Below are positions 35,551-44,025 of a stretch of 64,000 nt of DNA, piece after piece. The stretch is taken from positions 19,706 through 83,705 of the forward strand of contig DJYD01000030.1 of assembly GCA_002449955.1 (NCBI GenBank). The letters are read 5' to 3'. Below the pieces are notes generated by a model that saw only the letters and a program-made list of their open reading frames with translations, had not been told where the DNA came from and did no database searches. Each line of letters begins with the position of its first letter. The stretch's first letter is position 1. Position numbers and translations under genes: made by a program. This stretch comes from Lachnospiraceae bacterium UBA6987 (GTDB taxonomy: Bacteria > Bacillota > Clostridia > Lachnospirales > Lachnospiraceae).

Positions 35551-37038
35551 ATGAACGAACAGACCTTTTCAGACCGTCTGAAGACGGCCATGCAGCGTAA
35601 ACAGTTTAAACAGATCGATCTTGTCAAAGCCGCCGAAGCAGCGGGGATCCGGCTGGGAAAAAGCCATATCAGCCAGTATGTAAGCGGGAAGACGATACCG
35701 CGTGACGCAGCCCTGAGCTTTCTTGCGCAGACCCTCGGGTGCGACAAGGAATGGTTAAAAAGCGGGGCAGAAAGCGCGTCTGAGCCGGTTAAAAGTTCAA
35801 TTTCAAATCAAAAAGAGCCCGTGCGGCGCCTTTTCACGAAATCCCACAAGCTCGACAACGTGCTCTACGATGTCCGCGGCCCGGTTGTCGACGAGGCGAA
35901 CCGCATGGAAGCGGAAGGCATGGAGATCCTGAAGCTTTCCATCGGGAATCCCGCACCGTTTGATTTCCGCACGCCTCATGAAATCATCCAGGATATGAGC
36001 AGCCAGCTCACGGAGACCGAAGGCTATTCGCATTCCAAGGGGCTTTTCTCTGCCCGGAAGGCGATTATGCAGTACTGTCAGTTAAAGCATCTGCCGAACC
36101 TGTCCGTAGACGACATCTACACCGGCAACGGCGTGAGCGAGCTGATCCAGTTAAGTCTGAACGCGCTGCTTGATGACGGCGACGAGGTCCTGATTCCCGC
36201 CCCCGATTACCCGCTCTGGACCGCCTGCGTCAATCTTGCCGGCGGAAAGGCCGTGCACTACATCTGCGACGAAGCCTCCGAATGGTATCCGGATCTGGAT
36301 GACATCAGGCGGAAGGTCACAGACCGCACCAAGGCCATCGTCATCATCAACCCGAACAATCCGACCGGTGCCCTGTATCCCGAAGAACTCCTCCGGGAAA
36401 TCGTGGAAATTGCCAGAGAAAACCAGCTCATGATCCTCTCTGACGAAATCTATGACCGCCTGGTCATGGACGGCCTAAAACACGTCTCCATCGCGAGCCT
36501 TGCACCCGATCTTTTCTGCGTCACCTACAGCGGCCTCTCCAAGTCGCACATGATCGCCGGCTACCGCATCGGCTGGATGGTCCTTTCAGGCAATAAGGCG
36601 CTTGGCCAGGACTTCATCCAGGGTCTGAACATGCTCAGCAACATGCGGCTGTGCTCGAACGTCCCTGCCCAGTCCATCGTCCAAACTGCCCTTGGCGGCT
36701 ATCAGAGCGTAGAGACCTATCTGGTCCCCGGCGGACGCATTTACGAGCAGCGGGAATTTATCTATAACGCGTTAAAGGATATCCCCGGCATCTCCGTGGT
36801 CAAGCCGAAGGCCGCTTTCTACATCTTCCCGAAAATGGATGTGAAGCGCTTTCATATCCGTGATGACGAGCAGTTTGCCTTGGATCTGCTTCATGAAAAG
36901 CACATTCTGATCACCCGCGGCGGCGGCTTCAACTGGCCCGAGCCGGATCACTTCCGCATCGTGTATCTTCCGCGTATCGAGGTACTGGGCGAAGCCATGA
37001 AGAAGTTTGCGGACTTCATGAAGACATACCGGCAATAA
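35551..37038 (+). CDS. XRE helix-turn-helix fused to an AlaA-type aminotransferase
   Basis: 495 residues. Residues 1-~70 form an XRE/Cro-type helix-turn-helix (FKQIDLVKAAEAAGIRLGKS, HISQYVSGKTIPRDAALSFL). After a short linker, residues ~92-495 are a fold-I PLP aminotransferase of the alanine/aspartate (AlaA/AlaT) kind: NPNNPTG at 267-273, DEIY at 298-301 and the PLP lysine K331 in SGLSKSHMIAGYR. AlaA enzymes make alanine from pyruvate and glutamate. This fusion order differs from GntR-MocR proteins, where the DNA-binding part is winged-helix. AAAGGAG lies upstream of the ATG and the TTGAAC repeats in the leader suggest autoregulation. A terminator follows. Confidence 0.93.
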   Translation: MNEQTFSDRLKTAMQRKQFKQIDLVKAAEAAGIRLGKSHISQYVSGKTIPRDAALSFLAQTLGCDKEWLKSGAESASEPVKSSISNQKEPVRRLFTKSHKLDNVLYDVRGPVVDEANRMEAEGMEILKLSIGNPAPFDFRTPHEIIQDMSSQLTETEGYSHSKGLFSARKAIMQYCQLKHLPNLSVDDIYTGNGVSELIQLSLNALLDDGDEVLIPAPDYPLWTACVNLAGGKAVHYICDEASEWYPDLDDIRRKVTDRTKAIVIINPNNPTGALYPEELLREIVEIARENQLMILSDEIYDRLVMDGLKHVSIASLAPDLFCVTYSGLSKSHMIAGYRIGWMVLSGNKALGQDFIQGLNMLSNMRLCSNVPAQSIVQTALGGYQSVETYLVPGGRIYEQREFIYNALKDIPGISVVKPKAAFYIFPKMDVKRFHIRDDEQFALDLLHEKHILITRGGGFNWPEPDHFRIVYLPRIEVLGEAMKKFADFMKTYRQ

Positions 37039-37053
37039 GCAAAAACTACTATC

Positions 37054-37084
37054 AACTGTCATCCCTCCGGATGGCAGTTTTTTT
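37054..37084 (+). terminator. Intrinsic terminator after the aminotransferase
   Basis: Arms AACTGTCATCC/GGATGGCAGTT with one mismatch, a CTCC loop and a seven-T tail. Confidence 0.92.
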
Positions 37085-37093
37085 ATGATGCTC

Positions 37094-37122
37094 TTGCGTC
37101 TTTCCTCATTTGCGGGTACAAT
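37094..37122 (+). promoter_or_regulatory. Promoter of the PTS IIC-like gene
   Basis: TTGCGT, a 17-base spacer and TACAAT, directly after the preceding terminator. Confidence 0.65.
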
Positions 37123-37151
37123 GTCGCTAACAACTGAAAAGGAGATCACTC

Positions 37152-38225
37152 ATGGCTTCTTTCCCTGATTTTCTTAAACGCAAAAACATCGTTTTTTCCG
37201 GCAAACGCTACGGCATCGACGCGCTCGGCGCCATGGCGCAGGGTCTCTTCTGTTCCCTGCTGATCGGTACCATCATCAGGACGCTCGGCCAGCAGCTTAG
37301 CATCCAGATGCTCATCGACATCGGCACCTATGCCATGGCCGTGAGCGGGCCTGCCATGGCGGTCGCCATCGGCCGCGCCCTGCAGGCCGACCCGATGGTC
37401 CTCTTCTCGCTCGCCGCGGTCGGCTGGGCGGCAAATGCCGAGGGCGGCGCAGGCGGACCGCTTGCCGTTCTCATCATTGCCATTATCGCCGCCGAATGCG
37501 GCAAAGCCGTGTCGAAGGAAACGAAGGTCGATATCCTGGTGACCCCCGCCGTCACGATCCTCGTGGGTGTGGCGCTCGCCAAGCTCATTGCCCCGCCTAT
37601 CGGGAAGGCGGCAAATGCCTTCGGCCTGCTGATCGATGAAGCGACCAAGCTCCAGCCCTTCTGGATGGGCATCGCTGTATCCGTGCTCGTGGGCATCGCG
37701 CTGACCCTGCCGATCTCCTCTGCCGCGATCTGCGCCGTGCTGGGTCTGACCGGTCTTGCCGGCGGCGCCGCCGTCGCGGGGTGCTGCGCGCAGATGATCG
37801 GCTTCGCCGTCATTTCCTTCAAGGAAAACCGCTTCGGCGGCCTGATCTCCCAGGGTCTCGGCACCTCCATGCTGCAGATGCCGAACATCGTCAAGAACCC
37901 GAAGATCTGGATCCCCGCGACCCTTGCCTCGGCTGTCACCGGTCCCATCGCGACCTGCCTGTTTAAGCTGCAGATGAACGGCGAGCCGATCAATTCCGGC
38001 ATGGGCACCTGCGGCATGTGCGGTCCTATCGGCGTCATCACCGGCTGGCTCTCGCCCTCCGAAAAAGCGATCGCCCGCGGCGCCGAAGCCCTCGCGCCTG
38101 CCGCCGCCGACTGGATCGGGCTTGTGCTTGTCTGCATCGTGCTCCCGGCCGTGCTCTCCCTGCTCTTTGCCGCCGTCTGCCGGAAGCTCGGCTGGATCAA
38201 GGACGGCGACCTGAAGTTAGAGTAA
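37152..38225 (+). CDS. PTS EIIC-like membrane protein (PTS_EIIC_2 type)
   Basis: 357 residues, about nine helices. Seen: the start FSGKRYGIDALGAMAQGLF, the Gly-rich LTGLAGGAAVAGCCAQMIGF, SQGLGTSMLQMPNI and the conserved GMGTCGMCGPIG. This matches the stand-alone PTS transporter subunit IIC family in which no IIA or IIB partner is encoded nearby; none is seen here either. The cysteines in the last motif are unusual for sugar carriers. The substrate, and whether phosphorylation takes part at all, are unknown. AAAAGGAG precedes the ATG. The rRNA methyltransferase gene follows 57 bases later. Confidence 0.85.
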   Translation: MASFPDFLKRKNIVFSGKRYGIDALGAMAQGLFCSLLIGTIIRTLGQQLSIQMLIDIGTYAMAVSGPAMAVAIGRALQADPMVLFSLAAVGWAANAEGGAGGPLAVLIIAIIAAECGKAVSKETKVDILVTPAVTILVGVALAKLIAPPIGKAANAFGLLIDEATKLQPFWMGIAVSVLVGIALTLPISSAAICAVLGLTGLAGGAAVAGCCAQMIGFAVISFKENRFGGLISQGLGTSMLQMPNIVKNPKIWIPATLASAVTGPIATCLFKLQMNGEPINSGMGTCGMCGPIGVITGWLSPSEKAIARGAEALAPAAADWIGLVLVCIVLPAVLSLLFAAVCRKLGWIKDGDLKLE

Positions 38226-38282
38226 AGAGCCTAAACGGCAAGTCCAGGCGTTCCCCGAACACCATGTTTCCTGGAGGTCATC

Positions 38283-39506
38283 ATGTCTCTTTCCTCCGCC
38301 TGTCCCGCCTTCAAAATCTGCGGCGGCTGCAAATATAATGACCTGGCGTACAACCGGCAGCTTGACGAGAAGCAAAAGCGCCTCGAAAAGCTGCTGGGGC
38401 GTTTTCATACCGTTTCAAAGATCCGGGGTATGGACGATCCGCTGCATTACCGTCACAAGGTACACCAGGTGGTCACGCGCCTTGCGGACGGGCAGACCGC
38501 CGGCGGCTACTATGCGGCCGGCAGCCACAGGGTCGTGACCGTCCCCTCCTGCCGCCTGGACGATGAGGACTGCCAGGCCGTGATCCGCACGGTCTGCCGC
38601 CTTGCAAAGGAATTCGGCCTCCCCGTTTACGACGAGATCAGAAAGACCGGCGTCCTTCGCCATGTGATGATCCGCAGGAGCCGGGCAAACGGCGAGATGA
38701 TGGTGATCCTTGTCGCGGCCTCCCCGGAGCTCCACGGAAAAACGAAGTTCGTGCAGCAGCTTACCGCGGCGCACCCGAAGGTCACCTCCGTCATCCTGAA
38801 CGTCAACGACCGCCGCACGAGCATGGTGCTCGGCGCGAAAAACATCACCCTCTTCGGCCCCGGGTATCTCACCGACACCCTCTGCGGCCTCAGCTTCAAG
38901 CTCTCCCCGGCTTCCTTTTTCCAGGTCAATCCCGTAATGACCGAGCCGCTTTATGAAACGGCCGTGCGCTTTGCGGGCCTGAGCGGAAAAGAGACCGTCA
39001 TCGACGCCTACTGCGGCACCGGAACCATCGGCCTTATCGCCGCCGGGCAGGCAGGCCGCGTGATCGGCGCCGAATTAAACGCCGCCGCTGTCCGCGACGC
39101 CCGTGAAAACGCGGCGGCAAACGGCATCCGCAATGCAAAATTCATTAAGACCGACGCCGGAGACTTCATGACTGCTCTTGCCGGCCGCGGAGAAAGCGCA
39201 GACGCCGTCTTCCTCGATCCGCCCCGCTCCGGCTGTTCCCCGGCCTTTCTTGCCGCCTGCCTGAAGCTTTCCCCTTCCCGCATCGTCTACGTTTCCTGCG
39301 GCCCGGAGTCTCTTGCCCGCGATCTTGCCGTGCTCACAAAGGGCGGCTATGCCGTAAACGCCATCCAGCCCTTTGACCTCTTCCCTTTTACGGAGCATTC
39401 GGAGACGATATGTGCATTGTCCAAACTTTCTGAGGCGAAACATCATCTCGGTGTTCACGCTGAACGTCACAGCGGCACAACGCAAGGCGGCTTATCAAGA
39501 GATTGA
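38283..39506 (+). CDS. RumA/RlmD-family (uracil-C5) RNA methyltransferase, altered C-terminus
   Basis: 407 residues. An SAM-dependent enzyme that makes 5-methyluridine in 23S rRNA, with an Fe-S cluster. Seen: cysteines C7, C13 and C16 in ACPAFKICGGCKYND for the cluster; VIDAYCGTGTIGL (SAM site), VFLDPPRSGC and the nucleophile cysteine in IVYVSCGPESLARDL; then LFPFTEHSETICALSK. The N-terminal TRAM domain of longer family members is absent. After SEAKHH the protein ends in an unrelated-looking tail; one base out of frame the same DNA encodes VFTLNVTAAQRKAAYQEIEE, like the start of a helical domain that follows this motif in Clostridial relatives. The end therefore looks frameshifted and truncated, probably without loss of catalysis. 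Confidence 0.9.
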   Translation: MSLSSACPAFKICGGCKYNDLAYNRQLDEKQKRLEKLLGRFHTVSKIRGMDDPLHYRHKVHQVVTRLADGQTAGGYYAAGSHRVVTVPSCRLDDEDCQAVIRTVCRLAKEFGLPVYDEIRKTGVLRHVMIRRSRANGEMMVILVAASPELHGKTKFVQQLTAAHPKVTSVILNVNDRRTSMVLGAKNITLFGPGYLTDTLCGLSFKLSPASFFQVNPVMTEPLYETAVRFAGLSGKETVIDAYCGTGTIGLIAAGQAGRVIGAELNAAAVRDARENAAANGIRNAKFIKTDAGDFMTALAGRGESADAVFLDPPRSGCSPAFLAACLKLSPSRIVYVSCGPESLARDLAVLTKGGYAVNAIQPFDLFPFTEHSETICALSKLSEAKHHLGVHAERHSGTTQGGLSRD

Positions 39507-39576
39507 AGAGTAGTGCAGGAGAAGCCGAGGACAGTGGCAAGGTATCCGATAAGAATAAAAGGAGGCCGCTTGTAAT

Positions 39577-40455
39577 ATGCACTTTGTGGAAGCGAAAGGA
39601 CTGCTTACCGGGAGCGGCGGTCGCTATGGAATGAATATATACAGAGGATGTTCCCATGGGTGTATTTATTGTGACAGCCGCAGCCGCTGTTATCAATTTA
39701 CGCATCCTTTTGAAGATATAGAAGTCAAGCAGAATGCTCCAAAGCTCTTAGAGTCTGCTCTTCGCTCAAAAAGAAAGAAGTGTATGATCGGAACCGGTGC
39801 AATGTCGGATCCATATATGCATTGCGAAGAAGAGTTGCGGCTGACGCGGAAGTGCCTTGAAATCATACAGAAATATGGCTTCGGGGCTGCGATACAGACA
39901 AAATCGGATCGTATCCTTCAGGATATCGATTTGCTTGACGAGATAAACCGCTCCGCAAAATGTGTGGTGCAGATGACGCTCACGACCTGGGATGATGACT
40001 TGTGCAGCATACTGGAACCAAATGTCTGTAATACAAAGCGGCGAATAGAAGTGCTGGAAGAAATGCAGAAAAGGGGAATTCCTACCGTAGTCTGGCTAAC
40101 TCCGATCCTGCCGTTCATCAATGATACGGAAGAAAATATAACATCTATCCTGAATGAATGCGTCCGAGTCGGTGTTAAAGGCATCATAGATTTCGGCATG
40201 GGCCTGACGCTTAGAGACGGCGACCGGGAATACTATTATGCAGCGCTTGATAAGCATTTTCCGGGGACGAAGGAACGCTACATCAAACGGTATGGCAATG
40301 CATATGAACTGCCAAGTCCAGGAGCCGGGGAACTGACTAAGATATTTCAAAGGATCTGTAAGGCAAACGGGATCCTGTCAAGCCCGGAAGCCTGTTTCCG
40401 GTTTATGAGTGAACTGCCGGAGAAATATCCGCAAATGAGTATATTCGATCTATAA
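39577..40455 (+). CDS. SPL-family radical SAM protein
   Basis: 292 residues. Seen: the radical SAM cluster motif CSHGCIYCD (CxxxCxxC) near residues 25-33, MIGTGAMSDPYMHCEEEL and a C-terminal half resembling the spore photoproduct lyase-like (Rv2578c/SplB-like) group. The true substrate of these stand-alone proteins is not established; the repair-specific C-terminal cysteine of SplB is not evident. AAGGAGG lies upstream of the ATG. The gene uses many AGA, ATA and A/T-ending codons and is visibly richer in A+T than both neighbours, suggesting recent acquisition next to the damaged end of the methyltransferase gene. Confidence 0.88.
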   Translation: MHFVEAKGLLTGSGGRYGMNIYRGCSHGCIYCDSRSRCYQFTHPFEDIEVKQNAPKLLESALRSKRKKCMIGTGAMSDPYMHCEEELRLTRKCLEIIQKYGFGAAIQTKSDRILQDIDLLDEINRSAKCVVQMTLTTWDDDLCSILEPNVCNTKRRIEVLEEMQKRGIPTVVWLTPILPFINDTEENITSILNECVRVGVKGIIDFGMGLTLRDGDREYYYAALDKHFPGTKERYIKRYGNAYELPSPGAGELTKIFQRICKANGILSSPEACFRFMSELPEKYPQMSIFDL

Positions 40456-40509
40456 AAAGCGGAAGGCTGAACATTCAGAGCCCTGCTTGCAGGCCCGGGA
40501 GGAGCCATT

Positions 40510-41961
40510 ATGTTGTCTCTTATCATCTCATTATTTGTCCTGATTGCAGGATATCTGATCTACGGAAAACTGACGGAACGGATCTTCGGGCCCGACGGCA
40601 GGCCGACCCCCGCCGTTTCCCGGGACGACGGCGTCGATTTCGTTCCGATGAAGACCTGGAAGGCCTTCCTGATCCAGCTGCTGAATATTGCCGGCACGGG
40701 TCCCATTTTCGGCGCGCTGATGGGCGCGGTGTTCGGCCCGGTCGTTTTCCTGTGGATCATTTTCGGCGCGGTCCTGGGCGGCGCCGTCCACGACTATATG
40801 TGCGGAATGATCAGCCTGCGGCACGACGGTGCGTCCATCGCCGAGCTCTCCGGCCTGTATCTCGGAAAGACCGCGAAGGCAGTCATGCGCATCTTTTCCG
40901 TCATCCTGCTCGTTCTCTGCGGCGTCGTCTTCGTGACCAGCCCGGCCGGTCTTCTGGCAAGACTCACACCCGGCTGGATGAACGGCACCTTCTGGGCCGT
41001 TGTCATCTTGGTCTATTATCTCCTGGCAACTCTCCTGCCCATTGACAAGCTGATCGGCAGGCTGTACCCTGTTTTCGGCGTGCTGCTGATCGTCATGGCG
41101 GCCGCGGTGATCGGCGGGATCCTGTTTTCCGGCAGCTACAGCATTCCGGAGATCAGTCTTGCGAATCTTCATCCGGACGGCACGCCCGTTTGGCCGTATA
41201 TGTTCATCACCGTTGCCTGCGGAGCCATTTCCGGCTTCCATGCCACGCAGTCGCCCATGATCGCCAAGTGCATCACGAGCGAGAAAGAAGGCCGTAAGGT
41301 CTTCTACGGCGCCATGATCTGCGAATCGGTGATCGCCCTGATCTGGGCGGCGGCAGGCGTCTCGTTCTACGGATCCACAAGTCTGTTAAACCAGGCGCTG
41401 CAAAGCGGTGCATCCAACGTCGTCTATGAGATCTCCACCGGCGTGCTCGGCGCGGCCGGAGGGATCCTGGCCGTTGCCGGGGTCATCATCTGCCCTATCA
41501 CATCCGGCGACACCGCCTTCCGCAGCGCAAGGCTGATTCTGGCGGAGACCGTAAAGCTTGACCAGAAGGATCTGAAGAACAGACTTCTCATCACCGTCCC
41601 GCTGCTTGCCGTCGGCGGACTGCTCACCTGGTTCGCCATCGTAAATGATAACGGCTTCCAGACCATCTGGCGCTATTTCTCATGGAGCAACCAGACCTTA
41701 GCCATGATCGCCCTCTGGGTGTCGGCCGCCTACCTGCTTAAAAAGGGGAATGGGCGTTTTGCCTCTCTGCTCACGGCGCTTCCTGCGGCCTTCATGACGG
41801 CCGTCAGCGTCACCTACATCCTTACGGCAAAGGAAGGCTTCAGACTGAGCCATGGCTTTGCCTGTGCCGCAGGCGCCTGCGCTTCCCTGCTGCTCCTTGC
41901 CGTTTATCTTACCCGGCTTGCAAAGCAGCTGAAAAACAGGCCGGAGAAGACCTCCACCTGA
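40510..41961 (+). CDS. cstA: CstA-family transporter
   Basis: 483 residues, about thirteen helices. Family motifs seen: the start AGYLIYGKLTERIFGPD, NIAGTGPIFGALMGAVFGP, FGAVLGGAVHDYMCGM and SGFHATQSPMIAKCI, then CPITSGDTAFRSARLILAE. CstA/BtsT members import peptides or pyruvate during carbon limitation. It is the short form common in Firmicutes, lacking the C-terminal extension of the ~700-residue enterobacterial protein. GGGAGGAG precedes the ATG. A CorA-type channel gene follows after 50 bases on the same strand. Confidence 0.93.
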   Translation: MLSLIISLFVLIAGYLIYGKLTERIFGPDGRPTPAVSRDDGVDFVPMKTWKAFLIQLLNIAGTGPIFGALMGAVFGPVVFLWIIFGAVLGGAVHDYMCGMISLRHDGASIAELSGLYLGKTAKAVMRIFSVILLVLCGVVFVTSPAGLLARLTPGWMNGTFWAVVILVYYLLATLLPIDKLIGRLYPVFGVLLIVMAAAVIGGILFSGSYSIPEISLANLHPDGTPVWPYMFITVACGAISGFHATQSPMIAKCITSEKEGRKVFYGAMICESVIALIWAAAGVSFYGSTSLLNQALQSGASNVVYEISTGVLGAAGGILAVAGVIICPITSGDTAFRSARLILAETVKLDQKDLKNRLLITVPLLAVGGLLTWFAIVNDNGFQTIWRYFSWSNQTLAMIALWVSAAYLLKKGNGRFASLLTALPAAFMTAVSVTYILTAKEGFRLSHGFACAAGACASLLLLAVYLTRLAKQLKNRPEKTST

Positions 41962-42011
41962 GCCCGCGCGAACGCATCTTCATCCATCATAAAACCAGGA
42001 GATCCTTGACC

Positions 42012-42929
42012 ATGTACTATCTGATCCGAAAGACCCTCACGGAATGCCCGTCCTCCGAATTTAACGCCGCCGCTGCGCCGTATGCCGCAGTCCTGACCGG
42101 CGCCGAGTGGGAGAAAGAACGGGACCGATTCGATATGGGGATCGATCTGGACATGCATCCGAATGATATCCATAACACGGAGATCGAAGTCAACTACGAC
42201 TCGCTCACGGGGACCTTTTCTATCCCTGACCGCCGCGATCTGTCCGGGGATGAGCTGTGCTTTTCCTTTGCCTTAGACGAAAAAGGCATCGTTTTTATCG
42301 ATGATACCGGCACGGTCCGGCCGATCCTGGAAACGATCCGCACCTCCAGGCAGTGGAAAATGCCCTGCCTCGAACGTTTTCTGTATGATTTTCTGGAATA
42401 TATCGTACATGAAGATCTCCGTCTGATGGAACGATACGACGATGCGCTCGACCGAATCGAAAAGGATATTCTGAACGGAACGAAGGAAGAACATCTGAAG
42501 GAGATCAATGCCATCAGGCGTGAAGTCGGCGTTCTGCGCACGCACTATGACCAGCTGATCGATTTCAGCCAGGAGCTCGAGGAGAACGAAAACGGCTTTT
42601 TCGAGGAGGAAAACCTCCGCTATTTCCATATGTTTACGAACCGTATGTCGAGGCTCTATGACATCGTGACGTCTCTTCGCGATTACACGATGCAGTTGGG
42701 CGACCTGTATCAGTCCCAGATCGACCTGACGCAGAACCGGATCATGACCATACTGACCGTCGTGACCACGATCTTCATGCCGCTTACGCTGATCACCGGC
42801 TGGTACGGCATGAACTTCAAGTATATGCCGGAGCTTGATTCCCCCTGGGGCTATCCGCTCGTGATCGCGGCCGCGCTGCTGATCGCAGTCCTCTCGCTTC
42901 TGTTTTTCAAAAAGAAAAAATGGCTGTAA
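42012..42929 (+). CDS. corA: CorA-family Mg2+ channel
   Basis: 305 residues. A long acidic and helical cytosolic domain (residues 1-~240, ending in the stalk helix DLYQSQIDLTQNRIMTIL) is followed by two C-terminal helices, with the selectivity motif GMN in ITGWYGMNFKYMPELD and a basic end FFKKKKWL. Homopentameric channels of this family admit Mg2+ or other divalent cations. The start is the ATG at 42012, 10-11 bases after AGGAG; a TTG six bases upstream is possible but too close. It lies between cstA and an M42 peptidase gene, all on the plus strand. Confidence 0.93.
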   Translation: MYYLIRKTLTECPSSEFNAAAAPYAAVLTGAEWEKERDRFDMGIDLDMHPNDIHNTEIEVNYDSLTGTFSIPDRRDLSGDELCFSFALDEKGIVFIDDTGTVRPILETIRTSRQWKMPCLERFLYDFLEYIVHEDLRLMERYDDALDRIEKDILNGTKEEHLKEINAIRREVGVLRTHYDQLIDFSQELEENENGFFEEENLRYFHMFTNRMSRLYDIVTSLRDYTMQLGDLYQSQIDLTQNRIMTILTVVTTIFMPLTLITGWYGMNFKYMPELDSPWGYPLVIAAALLIAVLSLLFFKKKKWL

Positions 42930-42977
42930 ATAGGCGTAAAAACCATGATGATACAGCAGAAAGGACAATGCATAACC

Positions 42978-44024
42978 ATGAAAAACCTTGTTTTGGACCA
43001 GTATACGGATTTTCTGATCCGGGAAACGGAAACTCTCCTGAATATCGACTCTCCCACCGGTTACACGGAAGAAGCCGCGGCATGGGTCCGTGGTGAATTT
43101 GAAAAGCTGGGCTTTGAAGCCAGGATAACCAATAAAGGCGGCGTGTTAGTCTCCTTCGGCGGAAAAGACCCGCAAAATGCCCTCCTTCTCGAGGCTCACG
43201 TGGACACCCTCGGCGGCATGGTCGCGGAAATCAAGGGCAACGGCCGGCTGCGCCTGACCAATCTTGGCGGCATGAACCCCAACAATGCCGAAACGGAAAA
43301 TGTGCGCGTTGTCACTAAATTTAACGGCATTTATGAAGGCACCTTCCAGCTGAACAACGCCTCCATTCACGTGAACGGGGAATACAACAACATCAAACGG
43401 AGCTGGGACAACTGTGAGGTCGTCCTGGACGAGGATGTCCGGAAAAAGGAAGATACGGAAAAACTGGGGATTGCCGTGGGCGATATCGTCTGCTTCGAGC
43501 CGAATGTCCGGATAACAAAAAGCGGATATATCAAATCCCGTTTCCTTGACGACAAACTGAGTGTCGGCATACTGCTCGGGCTTGGGAAATATATCCGCGA
43601 GAATCATATTGTTCCCGAACGTGCGCTGTACGCACACATTACGGTGTTTGAAGAAGTCGGACACGGCGGTTCCTCAAGCGTGCCTGAGGGCTGCACCGAA
43701 GCGATATCGGTCGATATGGGCTGTGTGGGAGACGGCCTCGCCTGCACGGAGAAGCAGGTCTCCATCTGCGCCAAGGACAGCGGCGGCCCTTACAGCTATC
43801 CCGTCGTGAAGGGGTTGATCGAAGCCGCAAAACGCTGCGGCGCCGACTACGCCGTCGATATTTATCCCTTCTACGGGAGCGATGTGGAGGCGACGCTGCG
43901 CGGCGGAAGAGACCTCAGACACGGTCTCATCGGTGCCGGGGTCTATGCCTCGCACGGCTACGAAAGAAGTCACCGGGACGGCGCGGAAAATGTTCTGCGC
44001 CTGCTGATCGCCTACGCCCTGTAA
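42978..44024 (+). CDS. M42-family metallo-aminopeptidase
   Basis: 348 residues. M42 enzymes are large dodecameric, two-metal aminopeptidases that trim cytosolic peptides. Metal and catalytic residues seen: H74 and D76 in EAHVDTLGG, D191 in RFLDDKLSVG, the E225-E226 pair in VFEEVGHGG, D246 in SVDMGCVG and the C-terminal histidine in YASHGYERSH. I place the start at the ATG at 42978; an in-frame ATG at 42945 lacks a good binding site, though AGAAAGGA fits neither perfectly. It is convergent with the GTPase-NYN gene, one base apart, and its terminator lies inside that gene's 3' end. Confidence 0.93.
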   Translation: MKNLVLDQYTDFLIRETETLLNIDSPTGYTEEAAAWVRGEFEKLGFEARITNKGGVLVSFGGKDPQNALLLEAHVDTLGGMVAEIKGNGRLRLTNLGGMNPNNAETENVRVVTKFNGIYEGTFQLNNASIHVNGEYNNIKRSWDNCEVVLDEDVRKKEDTEKLGIAVGDIVCFEPNVRITKSGYIKSRFLDDKLSVGILLGLGKYIRENHIVPERALYAHITVFEEVGHGGSSSVPEGCTEAISVDMGCVGDGLACTEKQVSICAKDSGGPYSYPVVKGLIEAAKRCGADYAVDIYPFYGSDVEATLRGGRDLRHGLIGAGVYASHGYERSHRDGAENVLRLLIAYAL

Positions 44025-44025
44025 A

